From positions 1 to 64,000 of the forward strand of contig VGZT01000006.1 of NCBI GenBank assembly GCA_016872495.1: a stretch of DNA of 64,000 nt. The letters run 5' to 3'. This DNA is from SAR202 cluster bacterium (GTDB lineage: Bacteria; Chloroflexota; Dehalococcoidia; Lucifugimonadales; Lucifugimonadaceae). Positions 42,520-50,952 of the stretch are shown in pieces; the first letter of the stretch is position 1; every line of letters starts with the position of its first letter. The position numbers were made by a program, and so were the translations under genes. The notes under the pieces were generated by a model, which worked only from the letters and a program-made list of their open reading frames with translations, had not been told where the DNA came from and did no database searches.

Positions 42520-43527
42520 CAGCTCCGCAACAACGTTCACCAGCGGTTCGCCGCGGTAGAGCCGGTCGATATTTCCGGCCACCACGCGGGCACGCCGGGC
42601 TGACGTCCCTGCCGTTCCGCCTGATATGTGCGGGGTCATGATGATGTTGTCGAGCTCGTGGAATGGAAAGCGGGAAGGCGGCGTAGTTGAGTCTTCCTCG
42701 GGCGAGTCCGGGTACTGCCACCAGACGTCGATCGCGGCGCCCCCGATCCGCCGCTCCTTGAGAGCAACGTACAACGCCTGCTCCTCGATGATCGGCCCGC
42801 GCGCCGGGTTGATGATGTAGGCGGTCGGCTTCATCGCCTTGAACTGGTCCGCACCAATCAGACCCCTGGTCTCGGGCAGGAGCGGGGTTGCCACGACCAC
42901 GAAGTCGGATTCGGCCAGGAGTTGCGGCAGGCCTGTCAGGCCAGCCGACCATGTAAGTCCGAGCTGCTTGCTTTCCTGATCAGCCAGGGGCGTCCGAGAG
43001 ACCCCGACCGTACGCATCTGGTATGCCCGGGCCAGCTCCAGCACGCGGCGACCGATGTGGCCGAGCCCGATCACGCCCAGCGTCCTGCCATACAACTCGC
43101 GGTATGGCGGCCGGCGGAAGATCCACATGCTCCAGTCGTTGGCGCGCAATGTACGGTCGGCCTTGATGATCTCGTGGTCGAGCATCACTGCGACCGCCAT
43201 CACCCATTCGGCGATCGGTGCCTCGTGCTCGTATGCGTTGGCGACCACGCAGCCGGGTGGGATCGCCGCGGGGGCAATCTTCTCGTAACCAGCGGCCGCC
43301 AGCAGTACGGCTTTCAGGCCCGATGTCGCTGGAGCCCACTCCTTCTTGAGGACGGCGCTGATGAAGACGTCTTTACCGCGCAACGCCCGGACGATTTCCG
43401 CTCCATCGTCAGGGTCGACGTGGGTCCATTCGCATGGCGCCGTAACCAGGGCCTCGATCGATCCCGGCGCGCGGCGGCGACCGGGTCGCGTGGCCTGGAG
43501 TACCTTCAAGGGTCGCTGGACGTTCAA
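42511..43527 (-). CDS. D-isomer-specific 2-hydroxyacid dehydrogenase family protein
   Basis: NAD-dependent dehydrogenase of the GyaR/SerA fold. The 338-aa product shows the catalytic and cofactor motifs YGRTLGVIGLGHIGRRVLEL (GxGxxG), NPARGPIIEEQAL (catalytic Arg), and PHISGGT near the C-terminus with the catalytic His. The helix NAYEHEAPIAEWVMAVAVML is the usual dimer/substrate region. The specific 2-oxoacid is unknown. ATG 43527. No clear operon partner; the next gene is divergent. Confidence 0.9.
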   Translation of the reverse strand: MNVQRPLKVLQATRPGRRRAPGSIEALVTAPCEWTHVDPDDGAEIVRALRGKDVFISAVLKKEWAPATSGLKAVLLAAAGYEKIAPAAIPPGCVVANAYEHEAPIAEWVMAVAVMLDHEIIKADRTLRANDWSMWIFRRPPYRELYGRTLGVIGLGHIGRRVLELARAYQMRTVGVSRTPLADQESKQLGLTWSAGLTGLPQLLAESDFVVVATPLLPETRGLIGADQFKAMKPTAYIINPARGPIIEEQALYVALKERRIGGAAIDVWWQYPDSPEEDSTTPPSRFPFHELDNIIMTPHISGGTAGTSARRARVVAGNIDRLYRGEPLVNVVAELSR

Positions 43528-43632
43528 GTGGCATTCGCCTCCGTGTCGAGTTTCGCGGCGACGGACAGCTTACCCGCCGAACTGGCCGCGTGCGGGCCGG
43601 GCCACGGCGGAGCGGTGTAGCATTCGCCATTC

Positions 43633-45126
43633 ATGGCTGGCGCGGCGATCGACAACTACAAGTGGAAAGCCTTTGTCGCAGTTGCGGCGGGGCTGTTCAT
43701 TACCGTCCTCGACTTCGGCATGGTCGGCGTGGCCCTGCCGACGATCGCGCGTGACTTCAAGCTGACCCTCTTCGGCGCCTCCTGGGTGTCGCTGGCCTCA
43801 GCGTTAACCATATCGGCCGTGCTGTTGCCTTTCGGGCGGGTAGCCGACCTGGCCGGGCGCCGTTCGACCTACGCTGCGGGGCTGGCGGTATTCGGGGGCG
43901 GCGCCATTCTGGCCGCCTTTTCGCCATCGATTGCAATGCTGGTGCTGGCTCGAATCGTGATGGCGGTCGGCTCCGCGCTGGTAATGGCCAATGGCATGGC
44001 GATCGTGACCCTGGTCTTCCCGCCGACCGAACGAGGGAAGGGACTGGGGCTGATAACGACCATGGTCGGCGTCGGCGCGGTCACCGGACCGATCCTGGGC
44101 GGCGGGCTGGTCGACTCCCTCGGCTGGCGGGCCGTCTTCTGGCTAATGGCGGCTGGCGGGGTCGGGTCCGCCGTCCTGGCCTACTGGATCCTGATCGAAT
44201 CGAGGATCTCCTCCCCAGGGATCAAGCGGGGGACCCGGTATGACTGGGCGGGGGCCTTGCTCTCGGCGATCGCCCTGTCGCTCCTCATCCTCGTCATGAC
44301 CACAGGCGGCAAGATCGGTTGGCTGAGCCCGCTGTCGATCGCCGGCCTGGCGATAACAGTGGTCGCGGCTTTCGGCTTCGTGCGCTGGGAGTTGAAGGTC
44401 GCCTCACCGATGTTTGACCTGCGCGCCTTCAACAATCCGCAGTTCTCATGGGCCAACGCGACCCGTTTCTGCGGCTTCCTCGGCGGGTCGGCGACCTGGT
44501 TCCTGATGCCCTTTTACCTCCAGGAGGTGCTCGGATACCAGCCGCGCACGATGGGCTGGATCATGTTTCCCGGCGCCCTCTTCATGGCGGTGACCGGGAC
44601 GTTCAGCGGGAGGCTCTCGGACCGCTTCGGGGTTCGCCCGTTCACCGTGACCGGCTTAAGCCTTACCGCCCTTGCGGGACTGGTCTTTGCGTCGCTCGAT
44701 ACCGCGACCCCGCTCTGGATCGTGATGCCTGCGCTGGCCATCAACGGCATCGGGATGGGGCTGTGGATGGCGCCCAACATGAGTGCCAGCATCGCGGCTG
44801 TTCCTCCCTCGTCATATGGCGTGGTGACGGCATTTCTTAACCTCGTGCGCAACACGGCCACGGTCGTCGGAATCGCGATCGCGACCGCCGTCGTTTCCGG
44901 CATCATTGCCAGCCGTGGATACGTCTCCGACCTGAGCCAGATCGGTACCGATCCGACCGGCGGCATGGCCGCGGCGTTTGTCGTCGGCTCACGGGTCGCG
45001 TATCTTGCGCTGGTCGCTTTCAGCTTCATCGGGCTGGTCGGTGCCCTGAAGACCCGGGATCCCGATCGCGGAGAGGCGCCGGCAGCGGTCGTCCGGGCGC
45101 CGGCACCTACAGGTTTATCCAGATAG
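43633..45126 (+). CDS. MFS transporter, DHA2 (EmrB/QacA) family
   Basis: Proton-driven exporter with about 14 hydrophobic segments in 497 aa, the number expected of the DHA2 family. FITVLDFGMVGVALPTIARD is the characteristic LDxTIVNVALP-type motif of TM1. LPFGRVADLAGRRSTYAAGL is motif A, and GVGAVTGPILGGGLVD the antiporter motif C. ATG 43633. It precedes two SDR genes in the same direction, so it may move a substrate or product of the same pathway, but drug export is equally possible. Confidence 0.9.
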   Translation: MAGAAIDNYKWKAFVAVAAGLFITVLDFGMVGVALPTIARDFKLTLFGASWVSLASALTISAVLLPFGRVADLAGRRSTYAAGLAVFGGGAILAAFSPSIAMLVLARIVMAVGSALVMANGMAIVTLVFPPTERGKGLGLITTMVGVGAVTGPILGGGLVDSLGWRAVFWLMAAGGVGSAVLAYWILIESRISSPGIKRGTRYDWAGALLSAIALSLLILVMTTGGKIGWLSPLSIAGLAITVVAAFGFVRWELKVASPMFDLRAFNNPQFSWANATRFCGFLGGSATWFLMPFYLQEVLGYQPRTMGWIMFPGALFMAVTGTFSGRLSDRFGVRPFTVTGLSLTALAGLVFASLDTATPLWIVMPALAINGIGMGLWMAPNMSASIAAVPPSSYGVVTAFLNLVRNTATVVGIAIATAVVSGIIASRGYVSDLSQIGTDPTGGMAAAFVVGSRVAYLALVAFSFIGLVGALKTRDPDRGEAPAAVVRAPAPTGLSR

Positions 45127-45165
45127 CAGTAGCAGGCGGCCTGGGCCGCCCGGAGGGGCTCTCGA

Positions 45166-45894
45166 TTGGCTCAGTTGTTGGCAGGCAAGTCGGCGATCGT
45201 CACTGGCGGCGGTTCCGGGATCGGCAAGGCCATCGCGATCGCGTTCGCGGCTGAGGGTTGCCGGGTTGCCGTCGCCGGTCGCACCGCGTCCCGCCTGGAA
45301 GACACGGCCGCGGCCATCCGCAAGGCTGGCGGGACTTGCCTGTCGATCGTTGCGGACGTCACGCAGGAAAGGCCGGTCGCCGATCTGTTCAAGAAAGTAA
45401 AGGCTGAATTCGGGCGCCTGGACCTCCTGGTGAACAACGCGGGGATCACGGAAGGTGGCCCTATCGACGAAATGTCGTTCGAGACCTGGCGCAGGGTCGT
45501 CGCGACCAACCTGGACGGCGTCTTCCTCTGCTCCCGCGAGGCGTTCCGGATCATGAAGGCTCAAAAGGGCGGCAGGATCATCAACATTGGCAGCATTTCA
45601 ACGGCGGTGCCACGCCCGAATGCCTCCCCTTACAGCGCCACAAAGAATGCCGTTTGGGGACTGACGAAGTCGATCTCGATCGACGGGCGGCCATTTGGCA
45701 TCTCATGCGGACAGCTAAACCCGGGCAACGTACAGGTCGAACGGTTCGAACCGGCGTTTGCGTCCAACGAGGTTCTCCTGCGCCCGGCCGACATTGCCCA
45801 GGGGGCCGTTTACATGGCTTCGTTGCCGGCCGACGCCGACGTCCTCTCGATGACAGTCATGCCGCTCAAGCAGAAGTTCGTCGGTCGCGGCTAG
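45166..45894 (+). CDS. Short-chain dehydrogenase/reductase, copy A
   Basis: Rossmann-fold NAD(P)-dependent oxidoreductase. The 242-aa protein has TGGGSGIGKAIAIAFA (cofactor), LVNNAGITEGG, INIGSIS with the catalytic Ser, and YSATKNAVWGLTKS with the catalytic Tyr and Lys. The C-terminus ends LSMTVMPLKQKFVGRG, almost the same as the next gene's end. TTG 45166 follows GGAGGGG. The tandem position and shared tail LNPGN-V...E indicate a local gene duplication with copy B. Confidence 0.92.
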   Translation: MAQLLAGKSAIVTGGGSGIGKAIAIAFAAEGCRVAVAGRTASRLEDTAAAIRKAGGTCLSIVADVTQERPVADLFKKVKAEFGRLDLLVNNAGITEGGPIDEMSFETWRRVVATNLDGVFLCSREAFRIMKAQKGGRIINIGSISTAVPRPNASPYSATKNAVWGLTKSISIDGRPFGISCGQLNPGNVQVERFEPAFASNEVLLRPADIAQGAVYMASLPADADVLSMTVMPLKQKFVGRG

Positions 45895-45910
45895 TCCGCT
45901 GGAGAAATGA

Positions 45911-46660
45911 ATGGGAAAACTCGACGGTAAGGTCGCAGTCGTCACGGGCGCCGGGACGGGCATCGGCAAAGGCATCGCCCGGGCGCTTGCGCGTGAGGGG
46001 TGCACCGTCGTCGTCAATGGCCGCAACATGGATTCGCTGGCCGTGACGGTCGATGAGATCAAGAAGAGCGGGGGAAAGGCCCTCGCGGTCACTGGCGACG
46101 TCACGCAGGAGGCGCCGGTGAAACACCTCTTTGAGGAGGCCGTCCGCCAGTTCAAGCGGGTCGACATCCTGGTCAACAACGCGGGGAGGATCGCGGGAGG
46201 CCCGCTCGAAGACCTGACTCTCGAGAAGTGGAACGACGTGATGGGCGTCAACGTCACTGGCGTATTCCTGTGCACACGGGAAGCGTTCCGCATCATGAAG
46301 AAGCAGGGTGGTGGCCGGATCATCAACATCGGCAGCCTGGCAGCCGAACGCCCGCGCGAGGAGTCGGCGCCCTACACAACCTCCAAGCATGCTGTCTGGG
46401 GCCTCACGAAGTCGACCGCACTCGACGGTCGCGAGCATGGCATCTCCTGCGGTCAGCTCAACCCGGGGAATACGGCGGTGGAACGCCGCCTTGCCGCCGG
46501 CGGCCGCTCGGCCAGCGGTCGCGACCAGGGACCGGAGCCGTTGATCTCGGTGGAGGACATGGCGCGCGCCGCGCTGTACATGGCCACCCTGCCGCCTGAT
46601 GCCAACTGCCTTGAGATGACCGTCCTGCCGGTCCAGCAGGCTTACCTGGGAAGAGGTTAA
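45911..46660 (+). CDS. Short-chain dehydrogenase/reductase, copy B
   Basis: 249-aa SDR with TGAGTGIGKGIARALAREG, LVNNAGRIAGGPLEDL, INIGSLAAERPR (Ser) and YTTSKHAVWGLTKSTALDGR (Tyr and Lys). It closely resembles the preceding gene over the whole length, including the unusual HGISCGQLNPGN and the end LEMTVLPVQQAYLGRG. A 5-residue insertion (about 200-206, GGRSASG) is the main difference. ATG 45911 lies 16 nt after copy A. Both copies may act on related hydroxyacids or cyclic alcohols; the substrate is unknown. Confidence 0.92.
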   Translation: MGKLDGKVAVVTGAGTGIGKGIARALAREGCTVVVNGRNMDSLAVTVDEIKKSGGKALAVTGDVTQEAPVKHLFEEAVRQFKRVDILVNNAGRIAGGPLEDLTLEKWNDVMGVNVTGVFLCTREAFRIMKKQGGGRIINIGSLAAERPREESAPYTTSKHAVWGLTKSTALDGREHGISCGQLNPGNTAVERRLAAGGRSASGRDQGPEPLISVEDMARAALYMATLPPDANCLEMTVLPVQQAYLGRG

Positions 46661-46662
46661 CG

Positions 46663-47136
46663 GTGGCTTCAAGCGAAGCTTCGAACATCCAAGGGTACCT
46701 GCGGGCACGCCCCGAGGACCGGCGGGTCGCCATTGCCGAATTGCGCCAGGTCATGCTCGACAACCAGCCGCACGGCTACCAGGAGAAGGCGCAGTACGTG
46801 ATGATCGCCTGCGTCATTGCCCTCTCCCGTTCAAGCGATACCTGCAACAAGCAGCCGCTCGTCGTCGCGTCGCTCGCGCCGCAGAAGAACTAGATGGCGC
46901 GATACCCGATGGGTGTCTATTCCAATCCGGCAACCGGAGCCTGGTTTCGGAAGGAGTACGCGAGGTCCAGGAAGAAGCTCGGCACGGGTGAGTCCTGCGT
47001 CCGTTTTCGAAGGACCGTAGGCCTGCCCCTCGACCTGATCGGGCAGTCGACCGCCCGGGTTTCGGTCGACGTCTTCCTGCGCGCATCTGCGAGATCAAGA
47101 GACACGGGGAAGGCAAAGCAGGGGGGCCTGATCTGA
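46663..47136 (+). pseudogene. DUF1801 protein gene interrupted by an in-frame TAG
   Basis: GTG 46663 begins a DUF1801 protein: YLRARPEDRRVAIAELRQVM, GYQEKAQYVMIACVIAL, LVVASLAPQKN. A TAG at 46891-46893 then ends the frame, and without any shift the same frame continues MARYPMGVYSNPATGAW, RKKLGTGESCVRFRR, LPLDLIGQSTARV. In the family a Tyr usually stands where TAG is found (KNY-MALY), so TAC or TAT to TAG is a single-base nonsense change. Either true pseudogene, sequencing error or read-through. Upstream spacing is 2 nt after SDR copy B. DUF1801 has an iron-chaperone-like (YdhG/frataxin-like) fold. Confidence 0.8.
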
Positions 47137-48053
47137 AGAGCCCTGCTGGCCCGCCGGGATTCACCCAGGGCGAGATCGACGCGTTTCGGGAATCAGGACG
47201 GATCTCGGCGCGGGCACGCGACTGGGCCGCAGGCGCCGTCAAGCCGGGCGCGCTGCTGAGAACGATCCAGGAAGGAGTCGAGGATCTCATTCGGGAGGCG
47301 GGCGCCATGCCGTCGTTCCCCGCCCAGACCAGCGTCAACGAGATCGCGGCGCACTACTGCTCCTCCCCCACGGACCGGACCGTCTTCAAGGAGAACGACC
47401 TCGTGAAGATCGACGTCGGTGCGCACGTCGACGGTTATCCAACCGACACCGGGGTCACGGTGGACCTGTCCGGCGATGGACGCTGGGCACGCCTGATAGG
47501 CGCCGCATCGAGCGCTCTCGACGCGGGTATCGCCTGCCTGCGCGATGGCGTTCACACCGGGGAGGTCGGCAATGTGATCGAGGGAGCGATCAAACGTGCG
47601 GGGTTCCGATCGATTTCCAATCTGACCGGCCACGGGCTCGCACGCTGGTCACTCCACGCTACCTTGCAGATCCCGAACGTGGCCCAGAAGGGCGGGCCAC
47701 AACTCAGAGCGGGAATGGTGTTTGCGATCGAGCCGTTCGCCACGACCGGTACCGGGCTGGTCACGGACAAGGGCAAGGCCGAGGTCTTCTCGCAGGCAGG
47801 CGATCTGCCGCCGGCCGGCGCGTGCGACGCCGAACTGCTGCAGGCGATTCGAAGGTGGCGGGGGCTGCCGGTGGCTCGCAGGTATTTTCGTGAGATTCCC
47901 AGGAACCCGTTCGAGCGCTGCCTGCGGGACCTGGTCAAGAAGGAAGTGCTCTTCTCGTACTCTCCCCTGGTCGAGATCTCCGGCGCGCCGGTCGCCTGGA
48001 AGGAGCACTCGATCTATCTGTCCGACAGTGGCCCTCAGGTCCTGACAGCCTGA
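47133..48053 (+). CDS. Type II methionine aminopeptidase-like (M24) protein
   Basis: Metalloprotease that removes initiator Met. The N-terminus FTQGEIDAFRESGRISARA then VKPGALLRTIQEGVED is typical for MetAP II. Catalytic set: FPAQTSVNEIAAHY (His), KIDVGAHVDGYPTDTG (Asp, Asp), GHGLARWSLH (His), FAIEPFATTGTG (Glu) and WKEHSIYLSD (last Glu). The frame has no ATG/GTG/TTG before homology starts; CTG at 47133, overlapping the DUF1801 stop, is the likely start (306 aa). The internal ATG 47307 would remove the first 58 residues. A type II enzyme in bacteria is uncommon and is often archaeal-like. Confidence 0.8.
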   Translation: MKSPAGPPGFTQGEIDAFRESGRISARARDWAAGAVKPGALLRTIQEGVEDLIREAGAMPSFPAQTSVNEIAAHYCSSPTDRTVFKENDLVKIDVGAHVDGYPTDTGVTVDLSGDGRWARLIGAASSALDAGIACLRDGVHTGEVGNVIEGAIKRAGFRSISNLTGHGLARWSLHATLQIPNVAQKGGPQLRAGMVFAIEPFATTGTGLVTDKGKAEVFSQAGDLPPAGACDAELLQAIRRWRGLPVARRYFREIPRNPFERCLRDLVKKEVLFSYSPLVEISGAPVAWKEHSIYLSDSGPQVLTA

Positions 48054-48078
48054 GGATCGGATCTGCAAGACTTCCTGA

Positions 48079-48290
48079 TCCAGTATCACCGGAGATATCA
48101 CCGAGCGGACCATCGAGCCGCTCGGGCTGTTCTACTGGGACAAGGTTGGACCGGAGGGGCGTGGTGCCGGCTCCACCAGGGTTTCAGAAGCTTCCGCCTC
48201 GCTCGAATCGACGGCCTCGTGATCCTGCCGGAGCGCCCTGGAGCCGCGACCGGCTGCACCCTCGATGACTTGCGAGAGCCCGGGGCGCGC
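48079..48290 (+). pseudogene. 3' remnant of a WYL-domain transcriptional regulator
   Basis: Two frames together spell the end of a YafY-type WYL domain: first ITGDITERTIEPLGLFYWDK, then, after a frame change near 48145-48155, GAWCRLHQGFRSFRLARIDG and LPERPGAATGCTLDDL. In intact relatives these are contiguous (ERTVEPLGLF...AWCxLRxxFRxFRLDRI). The HTH domain and most of the WYL domain are gone and a stop lies just upstream, so only the last ~65 codons remain. WYL regulators bind DNA and sense ligands; this one is dead. Confidence 0.65.
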
Positions 48291-48372
48291 TGCCCGAGGG
48301 CCAGGACTTGCGCTCGGGCGAGCCACCGCCCCGGCCGCACATCACCGGTGCAGCCGGGGCGAGCTTACCGCG

Positions 48373-49527
48373 CTACCAGTTCGTGTGAGATCCGTCGCGC
48401 CGGTGCAGGTGTGGCATTTCGGCGAACCTGAACGGCTCGTTGAGTTTCGACTCGTCGACCTCGACGCCGAGACCGGGCTGGTTCAGCAGGGTTACCTTGC
48501 CTGGCTCGATCTTCGGCTGGACCGGGAACACTTCCTTGCTGTAGAAGCCGAGTCGCTCGCCGGGAGACTCGCGTATCTCGAGCCAGGAGAAGTTCGGGAC
48601 TGCCGTCGCCAGGTGCGCGGTTGCGGCGACGCAGATCGGACCCAGCGGGTTGTGCGGCATCAGGTCGATGTAGTGCGCTTCGCACCAACCGGCCACCTTC
48701 ATCGACTCGGTCAGCCCGCCGATGTTGCAGACGTCGACGCGCATGTAGTTCGTCAGGCCCTTCTCGATATATGGCAGCGCCTGCCACTTCGAGGAGAACT
48801 CTTCGCCGATTGCGAATGGGACCGGCGTCATGCTGCGGAGAGTCGCGTACGCCTCAGGCGACTCGTCGCGAATTGGCTCCTCCAGGAAATCAAGCGTGTG
48901 GGAAGGCATGGCCTGGCAGAGCGACGCCGCCTCCGCAACCGACAGCCTGTGGTGGTAGTCGGTCCCGATGACGGGGGCCGTCCCCACCGCCTTCCGGACC
49001 TGGGTCACGGCTTCGGCAAACTTCGCGATGTGCTCGCGCGGCTCGTACAGGTTCTTGTCCTCCTCGTCGGAATCGTCGAGGTGGATGCGGAAGCAGTTGA
49101 AGCCGGACGCGATTATCGCCTTCGCCATCTTGATCATTTCGTCGGCGTTCTTCCCGCCGCCGGTCGCAAAGGTGGGCACATAGTCCCGGTGCTTGCCGCC
49201 CAGCAGTTCATAGACGGGCACGCCGAGCTTCTTGCCGGCGATGTCGTGGAGGGCGATGTCGATTGCCGAGATGGCGCCGGTGAGCACCCGTCCGCCCTCG
49301 AAGTACTGCGACCGGTACATCTCCTGCCACAGCGCGCCGCGCCGCATGGGGTCCCGCCCGATCAGGAACTCGCGGTAGTGCTTGACGGCCCCTTCTACCG
49401 CCAGCTCGCGGCTCGACACCCCTGATTCGCCCCAACCGTATATGCCTTCGTCGGTCTCGATCTTGACCAGCATCTGGTTGCGGGTGCCGACCCAGACCGG
49501 AAATGGTTTTACGTCCTTGATCTTCAT
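48373..49527 (-). CDS. Enolase-superfamily enzyme, paralogue 4 (galactonate dehydratase-like)
   Basis: 384-aa predicted sugar-acid dehydratase. N-terminal MKIKDVKPFPVWVGTRNQML, cap-domain YRSQYFEGGRVLTGAISAID, barrel motifs GTDYHHRLSVAEA (Asp plus catalytic His), FLEEPIRDES (Glu), FAIGEEFSSKW (Glu) and MPHNPLGPICVAA (catalytic His). Same direction as paralogue 5 and separated by 72 nt; the two share long identical stretches from the first to the last residues (both end HLHRRDGS-TNW), so they are tandem duplicates. Probably the same reaction on related substrates. Confidence 0.9.
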   Translation of the reverse strand: MKIKDVKPFPVWVGTRNQMLVKIETDEGIYGWGESGVSSRELAVEGAVKHYREFLIGRDPMRRGALWQEMYRSQYFEGGRVLTGAISAIDIALHDIAGKKLGVPVYELLGGKHRDYVPTFATGGGKNADEMIKMAKAIIASGFNCFRIHLDDSDEEDKNLYEPREHIAKFAEAVTQVRKAVGTAPVIGTDYHHRLSVAEAASLCQAMPSHTLDFLEEPIRDESPEAYATLRSMTPVPFAIGEEFSSKWQALPYIEKGLTNYMRVDVCNIGGLTESMKVAGWCEAHYIDLMPHNPLGPICVAATAHLATAVPNFSWLEIRESPGERLGFYSKEVFPVQPKIEPGKVTLLNQPGLGVEVDESKLNEPFRFAEMPHLHRRDGSHTNW

Positions 49528-49599
49528 CTGTTTCCTTGCTTTCGTTCCATCGCGAAGAGTTCCATGATCGCGCGCCGCGCAGCCCGGCCGGGCTGCGTC

Positions 49600-50757
49600 C
49601 TACCAGTTCGTGTAACTGCCATCGCGGCGGTGGAGGTGCGGTGCCTCCCAGGGCCGGAACGGCTCATTCAGGGCTGCCTCGTTCACCTCGACGCCCAGAC
49701 CCGGCCCGTCGGGGACAACAAAATGCGCCTTCTCAAACTTCATCATCACCGGAAATATCCGGGCGTCGTCGTGCCGGTCCTGGGCGTCCCAGGGGTTCTT
49801 CCAGGTCTCCAGCCACGAGAAGTTCGGCACCGCCGCGCCCAGGTGGACCGAAGCTGCGGTACAGATCGGACCGAGCGGGTTGTGCGGCAGCAGGTCGATG
49901 TAGTGCGCTTCGCACCACCCTGCGACCTTCATCGCCTCGGTGAAGCCACCGACGTTGCAGATGTCGACCCGCGCGTAGTTCGTCAGCCCCTTCTCGACGT
50001 AAGGGAGGAAGGCCCATTTGCTTGGAAACTCCTCGCCGATCGCAAATGGCACTGGCGTCAACTTGCGGAGCGTTTCGTACGCCTCCGGGCTCTCGTCGCG
50101 GATCGGCTCTTCAATGAAATCCAGCGTCCCGGAGGGCATCATCTGCAGGAACGACGCAGCTTCCGCGACGGAGAGGCGGTGGTGGTAATCGACGCCCAGC
50201 ACGGCCTTGCGGCCCACACTTGCGCGTGTCTTGATGAACCACTCTGCGGTCGCCGCGATCGACTCACGTGGCTCGAACAGGTTGTCCTTGCCAATGCCCA
50301 TCTGGTCGCTGCTGAGGCGCATGCAGATCCAGCCGTTTGCGAGGAGGTCCTTCGCCTGCTGAATCATGTCCGGCCCCAGCGGCCCCTTCGTAGTCGCCAT
50401 GGTGGGGATGAAGTCGCGATGCTTGCCACCCAGCAACTGGTAGACCGGCACTTTCAGTGCCTTGCCCTTGATGTCGTGCAATGCGATGTCCAGCGCCGAG
50501 ATGGCTGCGGTGAGTACGCGGCCGCCTTCGAAGTACTGCGATCGGTACATCTCCTGCCACAGGGCGCCCGCGCGCATCGGGTTCCGCCCGATCAGGAACT
50601 CCCGGTAATGGCGGACCGCGCCGGCAACCGCCAGCTCGCGGCCAGAAAGGCCCGACTCACCCCAACCAGAAATTCCGGCATCAGTCTCGACCTTGACGAG
50701 CAGCTGATTCCGCTGACCGACCCAGACCGGAAACGGCTTCACATCCGTGATCTTCAA
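49600..50757 (-). CDS. Enolase-superfamily enzyme, paralogue 5 (tandem duplicate)
   Basis: 385 aa from TTG 50757, which follows GGAGAG and begins LKITDVKPFPVWVGQRNQ. Ligand set GVDYHHRLSVAEA, FIEEPIRDES, FAIGEEFPSKW and LPHNPLGPICTAA is equivalent to paralogue 4. Main differences lie in the 20s loop and barrel segment 140-160 (LSSDQMGIGKDN against HLDDSDEEDKN), which commonly set specificity. The frame extends to 50847 only by reading the repeat region upstream, so that longer start is rejected. A 12-bp direct repeat at 50798 may be the operator for the pair. Confidence 0.9.
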   Translation of the reverse strand: MKITDVKPFPVWVGQRNQLLVKVETDAGISGWGESGLSGRELAVAGAVRHYREFLIGRNPMRAGALWQEMYRSQYFEGGRVLTAAISALDIALHDIKGKALKVPVYQLLGGKHRDFIPTMATTKGPLGPDMIQQAKDLLANGWICMRLSSDQMGIGKDNLFEPRESIAATAEWFIKTRASVGRKAVLGVDYHHRLSVAEAASFLQMMPSGTLDFIEEPIRDESPEAYETLRKLTPVPFAIGEEFPSKWAFLPYVEKGLTNYARVDICNVGGFTEAMKVAGWCEAHYIDLLPHNPLGPICTAASVHLGAAVPNFSWLETWKNPWDAQDRHDDARIFPVMMKFEKAHFVVPDGPGLGVEVNEAALNEPFRPWEAPHLHRRDGSYTNW

Positions 50758-50797
50758 AATGGACTCTCCGTGGTTGCACCCGGCATGGCAGCAGGCG

Positions 50798-50829
50798 CTT
50801 GCCAGGTAACTTGCTAGGTAAGAGGCAAG
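50798..50829. repeat. Tandem 12-bp repeat with flanking inverted half, upstream of the enolase pair
   Basis: CTTGCCAGGTAA (50798-50809) is followed directly by CTTGCTAGGTAA (50810-50821), differing at one base, and then GA-GGCAAG (50824-50829), the inverse of the initial CTTGCC. The block lies 41-72 nt upstream of the paralogue 5 start, the place of a promoter or operator. A regulator binding it is not known. Confidence 0.55.
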
Positions 50830-50952
50830 AGGTATGTTCGCACACATGCCTGGCGAGAGCGCACGGCGGCGGGATGACCACCCTGACCCTCTGGCCCCGT
50901 TGATGTAGACTCGCTGCCCGCATCCGCTCCATTGCCCCCGGGAGGAAACACC

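Noticed and set aside
46891-46893. In-frame TAG as a pyrrolysine codon
   Set aside because: Tyr, not a catalytic Lys-like site, is expected there and no pyl genes are seen; a nonsense change or error is simpler.
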